From NCBI GenBank assembly GCA_030052355.1, contig JASIGS010000622.1:1-5640 (forward strand): a DNA stretch of 5,640 bases. Reading direction: 5' to 3'. Shown piece after piece: positions 1 to 5,329 of the stretch (the stretch's first letter is position 1; every line of letters begins with the position of its first letter). The notes under the pieces are model-generated. The model did not search any database and was not told where the DNA came from. It saw only the letters and a list, made by a program, of their open reading frames with translations. Position numbers and translations under genes: made by a program. This DNA is from Streptosporangiaceae bacterium. GTDB lineage: Bacteria; Actinomycetota; Actinomycetes; Streptosporangiales; Streptosporangiaceae.

Positions 1-1
1 G

Positions 2-793
2 GCCGGAGCCGCCGCCGCTGTCTGCGCGGTCGTGGTGGCGGCGGTCGCTGTGTCCGGGCTGACGGCACACCATCACTCTGGCGGCGCTGTCCGCCCGTCC
101 AGCCGGCCGGCCGCAGCCCCGTCGGGCCGTCGCACCGGCACGCGGCACTGGCAGCTGCCGTCGGCGGGCCTGCGCGGCGTCGTGCTGCGCACGAGCAGCG
201 GTTCGATCACGGTCACCGGCCACGCGAGCGGCAGCCCGGTCGTGATCACGGCGCGCGCGTCCTACCGGGGCGCTGCTCCGATCGTCAGCAGCACGGTCAC
301 GGGCGGCGTGCTGACCGTCTCCGCGCTGTGCAGCGGCAGTCGGTCGTCGTGCACGTTGACGCTGCAGGTCAGCCTGCCCCGGTCGGTGCCGGTCCGGGCC
401 AGCACGTATCTCGGCATCATCAACGTCAGCAACCTGGCCGGGAGTGTCGTGGTCAACGACCAGCTCGGCGCCATCGGGCTGTCCGGCCTTGCCGGGCCCG
501 TCTCGGCGACTGACGAGCTCGGCGATATCCGCGGTCACGGCCTGGACAGCAAGAGCGTGACGCTGTCCGCGCAGGTCGGTTCCATCGATGTGGCGTTTTC
601 CGCACCGCCCGACCGAGTCGACGCCAATGATCAGACTGGCTCGGTCCTCATCACCGTGCCCGTCAGCGTCTCCTACCGGGTCGAGGCGAGCCAGCAACTC
701 GGCAGCATGACGGTCACGGTGCCGGTGGCGGCCAGCTCACCACACGTGATCATCGCATCGACCCAGCTCGGCGCCGTGAGCATTACCGGATAG
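2..793 (+). CDS. Membrane-anchored DUF4097/adhesin-like beta-repeat protein (5' end outside window)
   Basis: The frame is open to the left edge, so the gene very probably starts outside the window; the first in-window GTG at 32 lies inside a hydrophobic stretch and is not a convincing start. Codons from position 2 encode an Ala/Val-rich segment ending near SGLTA, which looks like a transmembrane anchor or signal sequence. A Pro/Ser/Arg-rich linker follows, then a beta-rich domain. Its C-terminal half repeats an xLGx(I/V) motif seven times (YLGII, QLGAI, ELGDI, QVGSI, QTGSV, QLGSM, QLGAV). Numbered from the GTG at 32, the motif glycines fall at residues 128, 146, 164, 183, 203, 224 and 247, so the period is 18-23 residues. 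This is the pattern of DUF4097/DUF2807 'putative adhesin' proteins, which form stacked beta structures. Cys100 and Cys106 could form a disulfide. I infer an extracytoplasmic domain on one N-terminal anchor. The molecular role is unknown. Confidence 0.75.
   Translation, partial: AGAAAAVCAVVVAAVAVSGLTAHHHSGGAVRPSSRPAAAPSGRRTGTRHWQLPSAGLRGVVLRTSSGSITVTGHASGSPVVITARASYRGAAPIVSSTVTGGVLTVSALCSGSRSSCTLTLQVSLPRSVPVRASTYLGIINVSNLAGSVVVNDQLGAIGLSGLAGPVSATDELGDIRGHGLDSKSVTLSAQVGSIDVAFSAPPDRVDANDQTGSVLITVPVSVSYRVEASQQLGSMTVTVPVAASSPHVIIASTQLGAVSITG
401..793 (+). repeat. Seven degenerate xLG(x)(I/V) beta-repeats in the DUF4097-like protein
   Basis: Seven imperfect protein repeats of 18-23 residues are seen in translation. 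Each centres on an (S/T/D)-Q-L-G-x-(I/V) turn followed by an alternating hydrophobic strand. Spacing grows steadily from 18 to 23 residues towards the C-terminus. The DNA repeats are diverged, which fits structural beta-helix or beta-prism rungs and not recent tandem duplication. Confidence 0.6.
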
Positions 794-816
794 CGCGACG
801 CGAGCGGCCGCCTCGG

Positions 817-822
817 TAGGCT
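817..822 (+). promoter_or_regulatory. -10 hexamer TAGGCT of a probable leaderless promoter
   Basis: TAGGCT fits the actinobacterial -10 consensus TANNNT and ends 7 nt before the ATG at 830. That spacing would put the transcription start at or next to the A of the ATG. No Shine-Dalgarno-like purine run precedes this start. The -35 is weak: GCGACG at 795-800 keeps only the GAC core, with a 16-bp spacer. Confidence 0.5.
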
Positions 823-829
823 GCTGCGC

Positions 830-1675
830 ATGCCCCCCGCGACCGCTGCCGAGGCGCTGCGACCGCTGCCTGCCGGGTATCACGATCTGTTCGAGCGAGT
901 GCTGCGTGCCGCCGAGGCAGACGGCAGGGTGCGCGCGATGTGGCTCAGCGGCTCGCTCGGCCGCGGCGTCGCCGACGCCGGCTCTGATCTGGACATTGTC
1001 ATCGCCGTCGCGCCGGATGCGTTCGACGAGTTCGCCGCGGCGTGGCGCGACTGGCTGGCCGGCGTCACCCCCACCGTGCTCGCCAGGGAGCTGCCGAGAC
1101 TTCCCGGCAGCTGGTACAGCCTGACGCCGGACTGCCTGCGGCTTGACGTCGTGACCGTGAAGGCCGGTTCGGCCACGCCCGCGGCGCTGAGCCGACGGCT
1201 CCTCGTGCTGGACAAGGACGGGACCGCTGCCGCGTCGCAGGCCGAAGAAGAGGCACCGGACCGGCCGGGACCCAACCCGGCGCGGCTGGCGGCGATCACC
1301 GAGGAGTTCCTGCGCCAGCAGGCCATCTTCCCGGCGGCAGTGGTCGCCCGCGGCGACTGGCTGCTCGGGGTGTCCGGCGTGCAGGCCGTGCACACGATGC
1401 TGTACGAGCTGTTCGTCGAGTCCAACCAGCCGCTGCCGCCGATGGGCGTCAAGCAGTGGTCGGCGAAGCTGACGCCCGGCCAACGGCAGATCTGCGCAAG
1501 CCTCCCGGCGCCGACCGCCGAGCCGGACGGCGTCCTGAGCGCGATGCGCGCGGCCGCGGACGCGTTTCGCCTCGCCGCCCGGCAGGCGCTCGCCGACAAC
1601 GGCGCGGCCTGGCCGCGCGAGCTCGATGATGCGGTGCAGCGCTACCTGGCGACCGAGCTCGGCTGGACGGGGTAA
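830..1675 (+). CDS. Nucleotidyltransferase-fold protein, substrate unknown
   Basis: This 281-residue protein has the pol-beta-type nucleotidyltransferase signature. A Gly-Ser pair (G41-S42) sits in SGSLGRG, followed by the DxD pair D53/D55 in GSDLDIVIAV. A third acidic candidate is D106 in RLDVVTV on a later strand. The pattern GS-x(10)-DxD plus a distal Asp is the metal-binding triad of this superfamily, so the catalytic core looks intact. The C-terminal half (about 150-281) is mainly helical, like the substrate-binding domain of aminoglycoside or lincosamide nucleotidyltransferases, but I recognise no subfamily motif. The substrate (antibiotic, nucleotide, protein or RNA) cannot be read from the sequence. 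The ATG at 830 was chosen because it keeps the whole fold and has a -10 hexamer 7 nt upstream. It begins 36 bp after the DUF4097-like gene and ends 21 bp before the prenyltransferase gene. Confidence 0.8.
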   Translation: MPPATAAEALRPLPAGYHDLFERVLRAAEADGRVRAMWLSGSLGRGVADAGSDLDIVIAVAPDAFDEFAAAWRDWLAGVTPTVLARELPRLPGSWYSLTPDCLRLDVVTVKAGSATPAALSRRLLVLDKDGTAAASQAEEEAPDRPGPNPARLAAITEEFLRQQAIFPAAVVARGDWLLGVSGVQAVHTMLYELFVESNQPLPPMGVKQWSAKLTPGQRQICASLPAPTAEPDGVLSAMRAAADAFRLAARQALADNGAAWPRELDDAVQRYLATELGWTG

Positions 1676-1683
1676 CGGCCGGC

Positions 1684-1689
1684 TACATT
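1684..1689 (+). promoter_or_regulatory. -10 hexamer TACATT of a probable leaderless promoter
   Basis: TACATT (consensus TANNNT) ends 7 nt before the GTG at 1697, the same spacing as at the preceding gene. No Shine-Dalgarno sequence lies in between. The best -35-like hexamer, TGGACG at 1664-1669, is only 14 bp upstream, which is shorter than usual. The promoter may therefore rely on the -10 alone, or the gene may mostly be read through from upstream. Confidence 0.45.
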
Positions 1690-1696
1690 CGGCAGC

Positions 1697-2473
1697 GTGC
1701 CGCTCCGCAGGGTCGCCTACAAGCTGTACGAGCGGAGGCTGCGCCACCAGCTGGCGGCGGGCCCGGTGCCGCGGCACGTCGGCTTGATCATCGACGGCAA
1801 CCGGCGGTGGGCTAGGCAGGCAGGGCTGGCCAGCCCCAGTGACGGACACCGGCACGGCGCCGAGCACATCTGGGACGCGCTGGGCTGGTGCGAGGCGGCC
1901 GGCATCCGGCACGTGACGGTGTTCCTGTGCTCGGCGGAGAACCTGGCGCGACGCGACGAGGCCGAGGTCTCGGCCCTGATGGACATCATCGAGCACACCG
2001 TCGCGACGAGGATCACCGCCGCTGACGGACGCTGGCAGGTGCACGTGGCCGGCCTGGTCGACCTGCTGCCGGACAGCACCGCGCGGGCCCTCAAGCAGGC
2101 GAGCGACGCGACCAGCGGCTGCGCGACAGGCGCGCACGTCACGCTCTGCGTCGGGTACGGCGGGCGGCAGGAGATCGTCGAGGCTGTCCGGTCGCTGCTG
2201 GACGAGAAGGCGGCCACGGGAATCGGCCTGGCCGAGCTGGCCGGCACGGTGACCGAAGCGGACATCGCGCGGCATCTCGCCTCAGACGGCCAGCCAGAAC
2301 CAGACCTGATCATCCGCACCAGCGGCGAGCAGCGCATGTCCAACTTCTTGCTCTGGCAGGGGACCGGTGCCTACCTGCACTTCTGCGACTGCTACTGGCC
2401 GGCCTTCCGCGAGACCGACTTCCTGCGCGCACTGCGGGACTTCGCCGCCAGGGCGCGCGTCCCGGCCGACTGA
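1697..2473 (+). CDS. cis-Prenyltransferase (UppS / Z-farnesyl diphosphate synthase family)
   Basis: This 258-residue cytosolic cis-prenyltransferase family protein would condense isopentenyl diphosphate with an allylic diphosphate to give Z-prenyl diphosphates, the precursors of polyprenyl phosphate carriers. Visible motifs are DGNRRWA with catalytic Asp33, His51 in the GHRHG segment, SAENL at 79-83 with Asn82, [13 protein letters not shown] at 153-165, and [15 protein letters not shown] at 207-221. The N-terminal [11 protein letters not shown] and overall layout resemble the actinobacterial short-chain type typified by M. tuberculosis Rv1086. Leu77 aligns, from memory, with the bulky residue that limits chain length in that enzyme, so a short product is plausible. 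Oddly, the metal-binding Glu expected after LLWQ (E213 in E. coli UppS) is replaced by Tyr226 within an unusual stretch ending HFCDCYW. Activity or product may thus be altered. The GTG start has a -10 hexamer 7 nt upstream. The gene is coupled to the LOG gene behind it. Confidence 0.88.
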   Translation: MPLRRVAYKLYERRLRHQLAAGPVPRHVGLIIDGNRRWARQAGLASPSDGHRHGAEHIWDALGWCEAAGIRHVTVFLCSAENLARRDEAEVSALMDIIEHTVATRITAADGRWQVHVAGLVDLLPDSTARALKQASDATSGCATGAHVTLCVGYGGRQEIVEAVRSLLDEKAATGIGLAELAGTVTEADIARHLASDGQPEPDLIIRTSGEQRMSNFLLWQGTGAYLHFCDCYWPAFRETDFLRALRDFAARARVPAD

Positions 2474-2475
2474 TC

Positions 2476-3009
2476 ATGCGGGTCGCGGTCTTCCTCGGCA
2501 GTTCCGCCGGCCGCCGCCCGGAGTACGCCGCGGCAGCTGCGGACCTCGGCCGGAGCCTCGCTGAGGCTGGCGCCGGCCTGGTGTACGGCGGCGGCAGCGT
2601 CGGCCTCATGGGAGTCCTGGCCGACGCGGCCCTGGCGGCAGGCGGCGAGGTGATCGGGGTCATCCCCGCGCGCGTGTTCGCCGCCGAGGTTGCGCACCAG
2701 GGCCTGAGCCGGCTCGAGGTCGTCGGTTCCATGCACGAGCGCAAGGCTCTGATGGCCGAGCTTGCCGACTGCTTCGTCGCGCTACCCGGCGGGCTCGGCA
2801 CGCTGGACGAGCTGTTCGAGGTCCTGACCTGGCGGCAGATCGGACTGCATGCCAAGCCGGTCGCGCTGCTGGACGTCGCGGGATTCTGGGACCGGCTGGT
2901 CGGCCTCGTCGATGCGCTGGCCGCCGACGGGTTCGTGCCGGAGTCCGGCCGCGGCCTGCTCGTGGCCAAAGACCCGCAAGAACTGCTGCGTCTCCTGCAC
3001 GTCCGGTAG
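2476..3009 (+). CDS. LOG-family (TIGR00730) nucleotide 5'-monophosphate phosphoribohydrolase
   Basis: This 177-residue Rossmann-like protein belongs to the LOG family once annotated as 'lysine decarboxylase'. Known members cleave the N-glycosidic bond of nucleoside 5'-monophosphates. Plant-type members release free cytokinins from prenylated AMP; other bacterial members act on ordinary nucleotides. Visible motifs are the N-terminal strand VAVFLGSS with a glycine-rich turn, [11 protein letters not shown] at 36-46, the helix-start MHERK at 86-90, and the signature PGGLGTLDE at 104-112 followed by TWRQIG. The length is normal for a single-domain LOG. The ATG at 2476 lies 2 bp after the prenyltransferase stop with no Shine-Dalgarno of its own, which suggests translational coupling. 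Fold and family are clear. A cytokinin-type prenylated substrate is only an inference from the prenyltransferase neighbour. Confidence 0.9.
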   Translation: MRVAVFLGSSAGRRPEYAAAAADLGRSLAEAGAGLVYGGGSVGLMGVLADAALAAGGEVIGVIPARVFAAEVAHQGLSRLEVVGSMHERKALMAELADCFVALPGGLGTLDELFEVLTWRQIGLHAKPVALLDVAGFWDRLVGLVDALAADGFVPESGRGLLVAKDPQELLRLLHVR

Positions 3010-3026
3010 GTTCACGGCAACTTCAC

Positions 3027-3058
3027 CGGAACGGCGGCGTTCCGAAATTAGCCGCCGT
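3027..3058 (+). terminator. Overlapping alternative hairpins after the LOG gene
   Basis: Two perfect inverted repeats share sequence. CGGAACG at 3027-3033 pairs with CGTTCCG at 3038-3044 across a 4-nt loop. ACGGCGGC at 3031-3038 pairs with GCCGCCGT at 3051-3058 across a 12-nt loop. Only one can form at a time. The position, 17 bp past the LOG stop, suits a terminator for the upstream genes. There is no T-tract, which is common for actinobacterial terminators. Confidence 0.4.
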
Positions 3059-3104
3059 GCTGGGAGCTTTCCGGCCGGCCGGGTCCCGAACCCCAAACTG
3101 GGCG

Positions 3105-3133
3105 GCGACGCGAAACCCACCCGGGCGTAGACT
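3105..3133 (+). promoter_or_regulatory. Candidate promoter for the cbbX-protease pair
   Basis: TAGACT at 3128-3133 fits the -10 consensus TANNNT. Seventeen bases upstream, GCGACG at 3105-3110 keeps the GAC core of the -35. Transcription would begin near 3140, leaving a leader of about 70 nt before the Shine-Dalgarno-served start at 3213. The site lies in the only sizeable intergenic gap of the window. The -35 match is weak. Confidence 0.4.
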
Positions 3134-3145
3134 GCAAATCCGCGG

Positions 3146-3180
3146 ACCGGGGGCAGTTTCTGCGGGCTGTTGCGCCCGGT
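3146..3180 (+). other. Potential hairpin in the cbbX 5' leader
   Basis: ACCGGG at 3146-3151 pairs with CCCGGT at 3175-3180, and two more pairs can form after one G-G mismatch. A nested GCAG-TTT-CTGC hairpin lies at 3153-3163 and competes with those inner pairs. The structure ends 16 nt before the Shine-Dalgarno sequence. I recognise no known riboswitch or leader family. Confidence 0.3.
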
Positions 3181-3196
3181 ATGTCGCGGAAGCGGT

Positions 3197-3203
3197 GAGG
3201 AGG
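3197..3203 (+). promoter_or_regulatory. Strong Shine-Dalgarno GAGGAGG that sets the cbbX start
   Basis: GAGGAGG ends 9 nt before the GTG at 3213 and 12 nt before the ATG at 3216. It is the clearest ribosome-binding site in the window. It argues for a start here and against the in-frame GTG at 3057, which has no such site and would add 52 residues of low-quality, Arg/Pro/Ala-rich sequence. Confidence 0.75.
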
Positions 3204-3212
3204 TCCGCCCCG

Positions 3213-4190
3213 GTGATGCCGAGATTTGGCCGCGGCCAGCGGGGCGCGGGCCGCGACAGTCTGCCGCCGCTGCCGCCCGGAGCGACGATCAGCTTCGGCG
3301 AGGAGCGGGCCGCGACCGACCTTGACGAGGTGTTCGCCGCGCTCGACCGTGACCTGATCGGGCTCGTTCCCATCAAGAGGAAGGCGCAGGAGATCGCCGC
3401 GCTGCTCATGGTGGACCGGGCCCGCCGCAGGTTCGGGCTCACCGCTCCGCGACCGAACCTGCACATGTGCTTCACCGGGCCGCCGGGGACCGGGAAGACG
3501 ACGGTAGCGATGCGGATGGCGGACCTGCTGAACCGCCTCGGCTACCTGGAGAGCGGGCACCTGGTCCATGCCATGCGCGACGACCTGGTCGGCGAGTACA
3601 TCGGTCACACCGCGCCCAAGACCAAGCGGGTGCTGGAGCGGGCGATGGGCGGCGTGCTGTTTATCGACGAGGCCTACTACCTCTACCGCGGTACCGACTC
3701 GAAGGACTACGGCCAGGAAGCGATCGACATCCTGCTCCAGGTGATGGAGAACCAGCGCGACCACCTGGTGGTCATCCTGGCGGGCTACAAGGACCGGATG
3801 GACGAGTTCTTCAGCTGCAACCCCGGCATGAGCTCGCGGATCGCGCACCACCTCGACTTCGCCGCCTACGAGCTCGACGAGCTGGCAGCGATCGGGCACC
3901 TGATGCTCGACCAGGCGCACTACTACATGTCCGAGGACGCGAAGGCCGCATTCCGTGATTACATCGCGTACCGGATGCGTCAGCCCAGGTTCGCCAACGC
4001 GCGCAGCGTGCGCAACGAACTGGAACGGGCGCGGCTGCGGCACGCCCACCGGCTGGCGACTGACCTCAGCCGCCAGTGGAACCGCGACGACCTGATGCGC
4101 CTCGAGCCGCAGGACATTTTCGTCCCGCATGCCGCCCCGCTGCGCGCCGGCGCGTGGGCAGGATCGGCCAGCGCCACAGCCGGGGCCTAG
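3213..4190 (+). CDS. cbbX: CbbX-type AAA+ ATPase (red-type Rubisco activase family)
   Basis: From the GTG at 3213 this is a 325-residue AAA+ ATPase, close to the usual length of about 300-320 for CbbX. CbbX hexamers use ATP to remodel inhibited red-type (form IC/ID) Rubisco, pulling on the large-subunit tail and releasing tight-binding sugar phosphates. Numbered from 3213, motifs are Walker A GPPGTGKTT (89-97), the pore-loop segment DDLVGEYIGHTAPKTK (123-138; aromatic Tyr129), Walker B GGVLFIDEAYYLYR (146-159), QEAIDILLQVMENQRD (168-183), VVILAGYKDRM (186-196), the arginine-finger region NPGMSSRIAHH (203-213; Arg209) and the sensor-2 region FANARSVRN (260-268). The match to proteobacterial CbbX covers nearly the whole chain, including GHTAPKTK and ARLRHAHRL, which favours CbbX over ESX-type EccA. 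It has no N-terminal TPR domain. No cbbL or cbbS is in the window. The protease gene follows directly. Confidence 0.88.
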   Translation: MMPRFGRGQRGAGRDSLPPLPPGATISFGEERAATDLDEVFAALDRDLIGLVPIKRKAQEIAALLMVDRARRRFGLTAPRPNLHMCFTGPPGTGKTTVAMRMADLLNRLGYLESGHLVHAMRDDLVGEYIGHTAPKTKRVLERAMGGVLFIDEAYYLYRGTDSKDYGQEAIDILLQVMENQRDHLVVILAGYKDRMDEFFSCNPGMSSRIAHHLDFAAYELDELAAIGHLMLDQAHYYMSEDAKAAFRDYIAYRMRQPRFANARSVRNELERARLRHAHRLATDLSRQWNRDDLMRLEPQDIFVPHAAPLRAGAWAGSASATAGA

Positions 4191-5312
4191 GTGCGCGAAG
4201 TGACGCCGAGGGTGTTAGCCCGGTCAGCCGGCGTACTCACTTGCGCGGTCCTCGTCGCCGGCGTGATGGCAGCCCCGGTGGCCGCGCCGCGCGGTGACCA
4301 GCGGGCGACACCAGGCGCGCTGATGTCTCGCGTTACGACAGCGCAGCCCTGGGCGTCTGTCGTGGCGGGCACCCTGGCCGAGTGGTACGTTCCGGCCGGC
4401 GGATCGGAGGTCGTCATCGGGCTTACCCGGATCACCCCGGCCGCGCGAGCGGCCGCAAGAGCGGCGTTCGGCGGCGCCGCGGACCTGATCGTGGTGCCCC
4501 GGCCGATGTCCGCCGTCGGCGTCGGCACCGTCCCGAAGGTGGTGCGCGGCCCGGTTCCCGCCACGACGCAGACCGGGCCGGGCAATCGGCGCTCGGAGAA
4601 TCCGCCGTTCTACGGCGGCGGAGAGATCATCAGCTACCGGAAGGTCTCCGCGAGCCGCTACGACGTCGCCTACTGCACGTCCAGCTGGGACAGCCTCGCC
4701 ACGCCCCGCGGCCTCAACGTCATGACGGCGGCCGGGCACTGCGACGCCAACCACACGTGGCGGACCTGGTACAGCGGCTACCTCGCGGACGGCGTCGTCC
4801 ACATCGGCAACAAGGAAGGCGTCGTGGCGGTCCAGGTGTTCGGGCACGCCAAGTCTGACGCGATGACGATCACGCTCGGCGCCGCGTCAGGCACCTACGC
4901 GCCGCGCCTTTTCACCGGCACCGCGTCCTCGGCCGCCAGCATTCCGGTCACCGGCAGTGCCGTCATCTCGGCGCACTCAGTCGGTGAGCGGGTCTGCACC
5001 GACGGCGCGATCGCCGGGGCTGAAGTCTGCGGCCCGAAGATCATAAACGTCAACCTGTGCGTGCAGATCACGGACAGGGCGGCCGGAGTCTCGCAGTACG
5101 TGTGTCATCTGGCCCTGGCGGAGTACGACAGGCCGTTCTGCACGCCGGGCAATAGCGGCGGGCCGGTGTACCGAGACCTGGGACGCGTGCGAGCGGCGAT
5201 CGCTCTCGGGACGATCGAGGGCTACGCCTCGCATGGCCGCAAGTACTACTGCTATATCAACCAGCTTCCTTACGTGCTGGCCGCCGTGCACGGAAAGCTG
5301 ATCAAGAGCTGA
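4191..5312 (+). CDS. Secreted chymotrypsin-fold (S1) serine protease with propeptide
   Basis: This 373-residue preproprotein has an N-terminal Sec-type signal (charged start, hydrophobic core VLTCAVLVAGVMAAPVA, likely cleavage near residues 30-32). Residues about 33-135 form a likely propeptide. Its segment EVVIGLTRITPAARAAARAAFGGAADLIVV (about 73-102) resembles the alternating strand/helix prodomains of streptogrisin and alpha-lytic proteases. The protease domain runs from about 142. The catalytic triad is visible: His183 in MTAAGHC, Asp223 in KSDAMTI and Ser322 in TPGNSGGPVY. Eight cysteines lie outside the signal (162, 184, 269, 280, 290, 305, 317, 354), enough for four disulfides; Cys162-Cys184 brackets the His loop as in bacterial S1 proteases. 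All catalytic parts are present, so it should be active outside the cell. The GTG at 4191 abuts the CbbX stop in the same frame; GTGs at 4200 and 4212 are alternatives. Codon 9 is the rare TTA. Substrate unknown. Confidence 0.88.
   Translation: MREVTPRVLARSAGVLTCAVLVAGVMAAPVAAPRGDQRATPGALMSRVTTAQPWASVVAGTLAEWYVPAGGSEVVIGLTRITPAARAAARAAFGGAADLIVVPRPMSAVGVGTVPKVVRGPVPATTQTGPGNRRSENPPFYGGGEIISYRKVSASRYDVAYCTSSWDSLATPRGLNVMTAAGHCDANHTWRTWYSGYLADGVVHIGNKEGVVAVQVFGHAKSDAMTITLGAASGTYAPRLFTGTASSAASIPVTGSAVISAHSVGERVCTDGAIAGAEVCGPKIINVNLCVQITDRAAGVSQYVCHLALAEYDRPFCTPGNSGGPVYRDLGRVRAAIALGTIEGYASHGRKYYCYINQLPYVLAAVHGKLIKS
4215..4217 (+). promoter_or_regulatory. Rare TTA leucine codon in the protease signal peptide
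   Basis: Codon 9 counting from the GTG at 4191 is TTA. Reading the coding frames of all seven genes, I found no other TTA codon. In Streptomyces and relatives TTA is read by the bldA tRNA, whose late expression delays proteins of development and secondary metabolism. Whether this organism uses bldA control cannot be told from the window. Confidence 0.5.
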
Positions 5313-5329
5313 GCAGAGCCGGTCAGCTC
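5306..5329. terminator. Bidirectional terminator-like hairpin across the convergent stops
   Basis: GAGCTGA at 5306-5312 and TCAGCTC at 5323-5329 form a perfect 7-bp inverted repeat around a 10-nt loop. The protease TGA is the last three bases of the left arm. The minus-strand gene's stop (TCA on this strand) is the first three bases of the right arm. The same hairpin can form in either transcript, as expected for a shared terminator. No T-tract is present. Confidence 0.5.

Noticed and set aside
801..815. Short inverted repeat (CGAG/CTCG around GCGGCCGC) after the DUF4097-like gene, considered as a terminator
   Set aside because: The stem is only 4 bp and there is no T-tract, so it cannot be told from background in GC-rich DNA.
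839..870. 12-bp direct repeat (GCGACCGCTGCC at 839-850 and 859-870) in the start of the nucleotidyltransferase gene
   Set aside because: The 20-bp offset puts the copies in different frames and the motif is made of common high-GC codons; chance is the simplest explanation.
737..2275. Long minus-strand open frame (512 codons) opposite the nucleotidyltransferase and prenyltransferase genes
   Set aside because: It lies antisense to two genes with clear family motifs. Its product is Arg/Ala/Gln/Gly-rich low-complexity sequence with no motif, the usual antisense shadow in high-GC DNA.
3057..3212. N-terminal extension of CbbX from the GTG at 3057
   Set aside because: The extra 52 residues look like translated intergenic DNA, overlap the hairpin and promoter region, lack a Shine-Dalgarno, and exceed the usual CbbX length; GAGGAGG at 3197-3203 supports the start at 3213.
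3048..4130. Minus-strand open frame (360 codons) opposite cbbX
   Set aside because: It is antisense to a clear AAA+ gene, has no recognisable motif or ribosome-binding site, and its composition is that of a high-GC shadow frame.
4242..4244. Cys18 in the protease signal region, considered as a lipoprotein lipobox
   Set aside because: The preceding residues (VLT) do not fit the lipobox well and the hydrophobic core continues for more than 10 residues beyond it, so an ordinary Sec signal fits better.
4191..4858. Other-frame open frames over the protease gene (plus and minus strands)
   Set aside because: The frame from 4191 has a signal peptide, catalytic triad and paired cysteines; the others give Arg-rich sequence without motifs.
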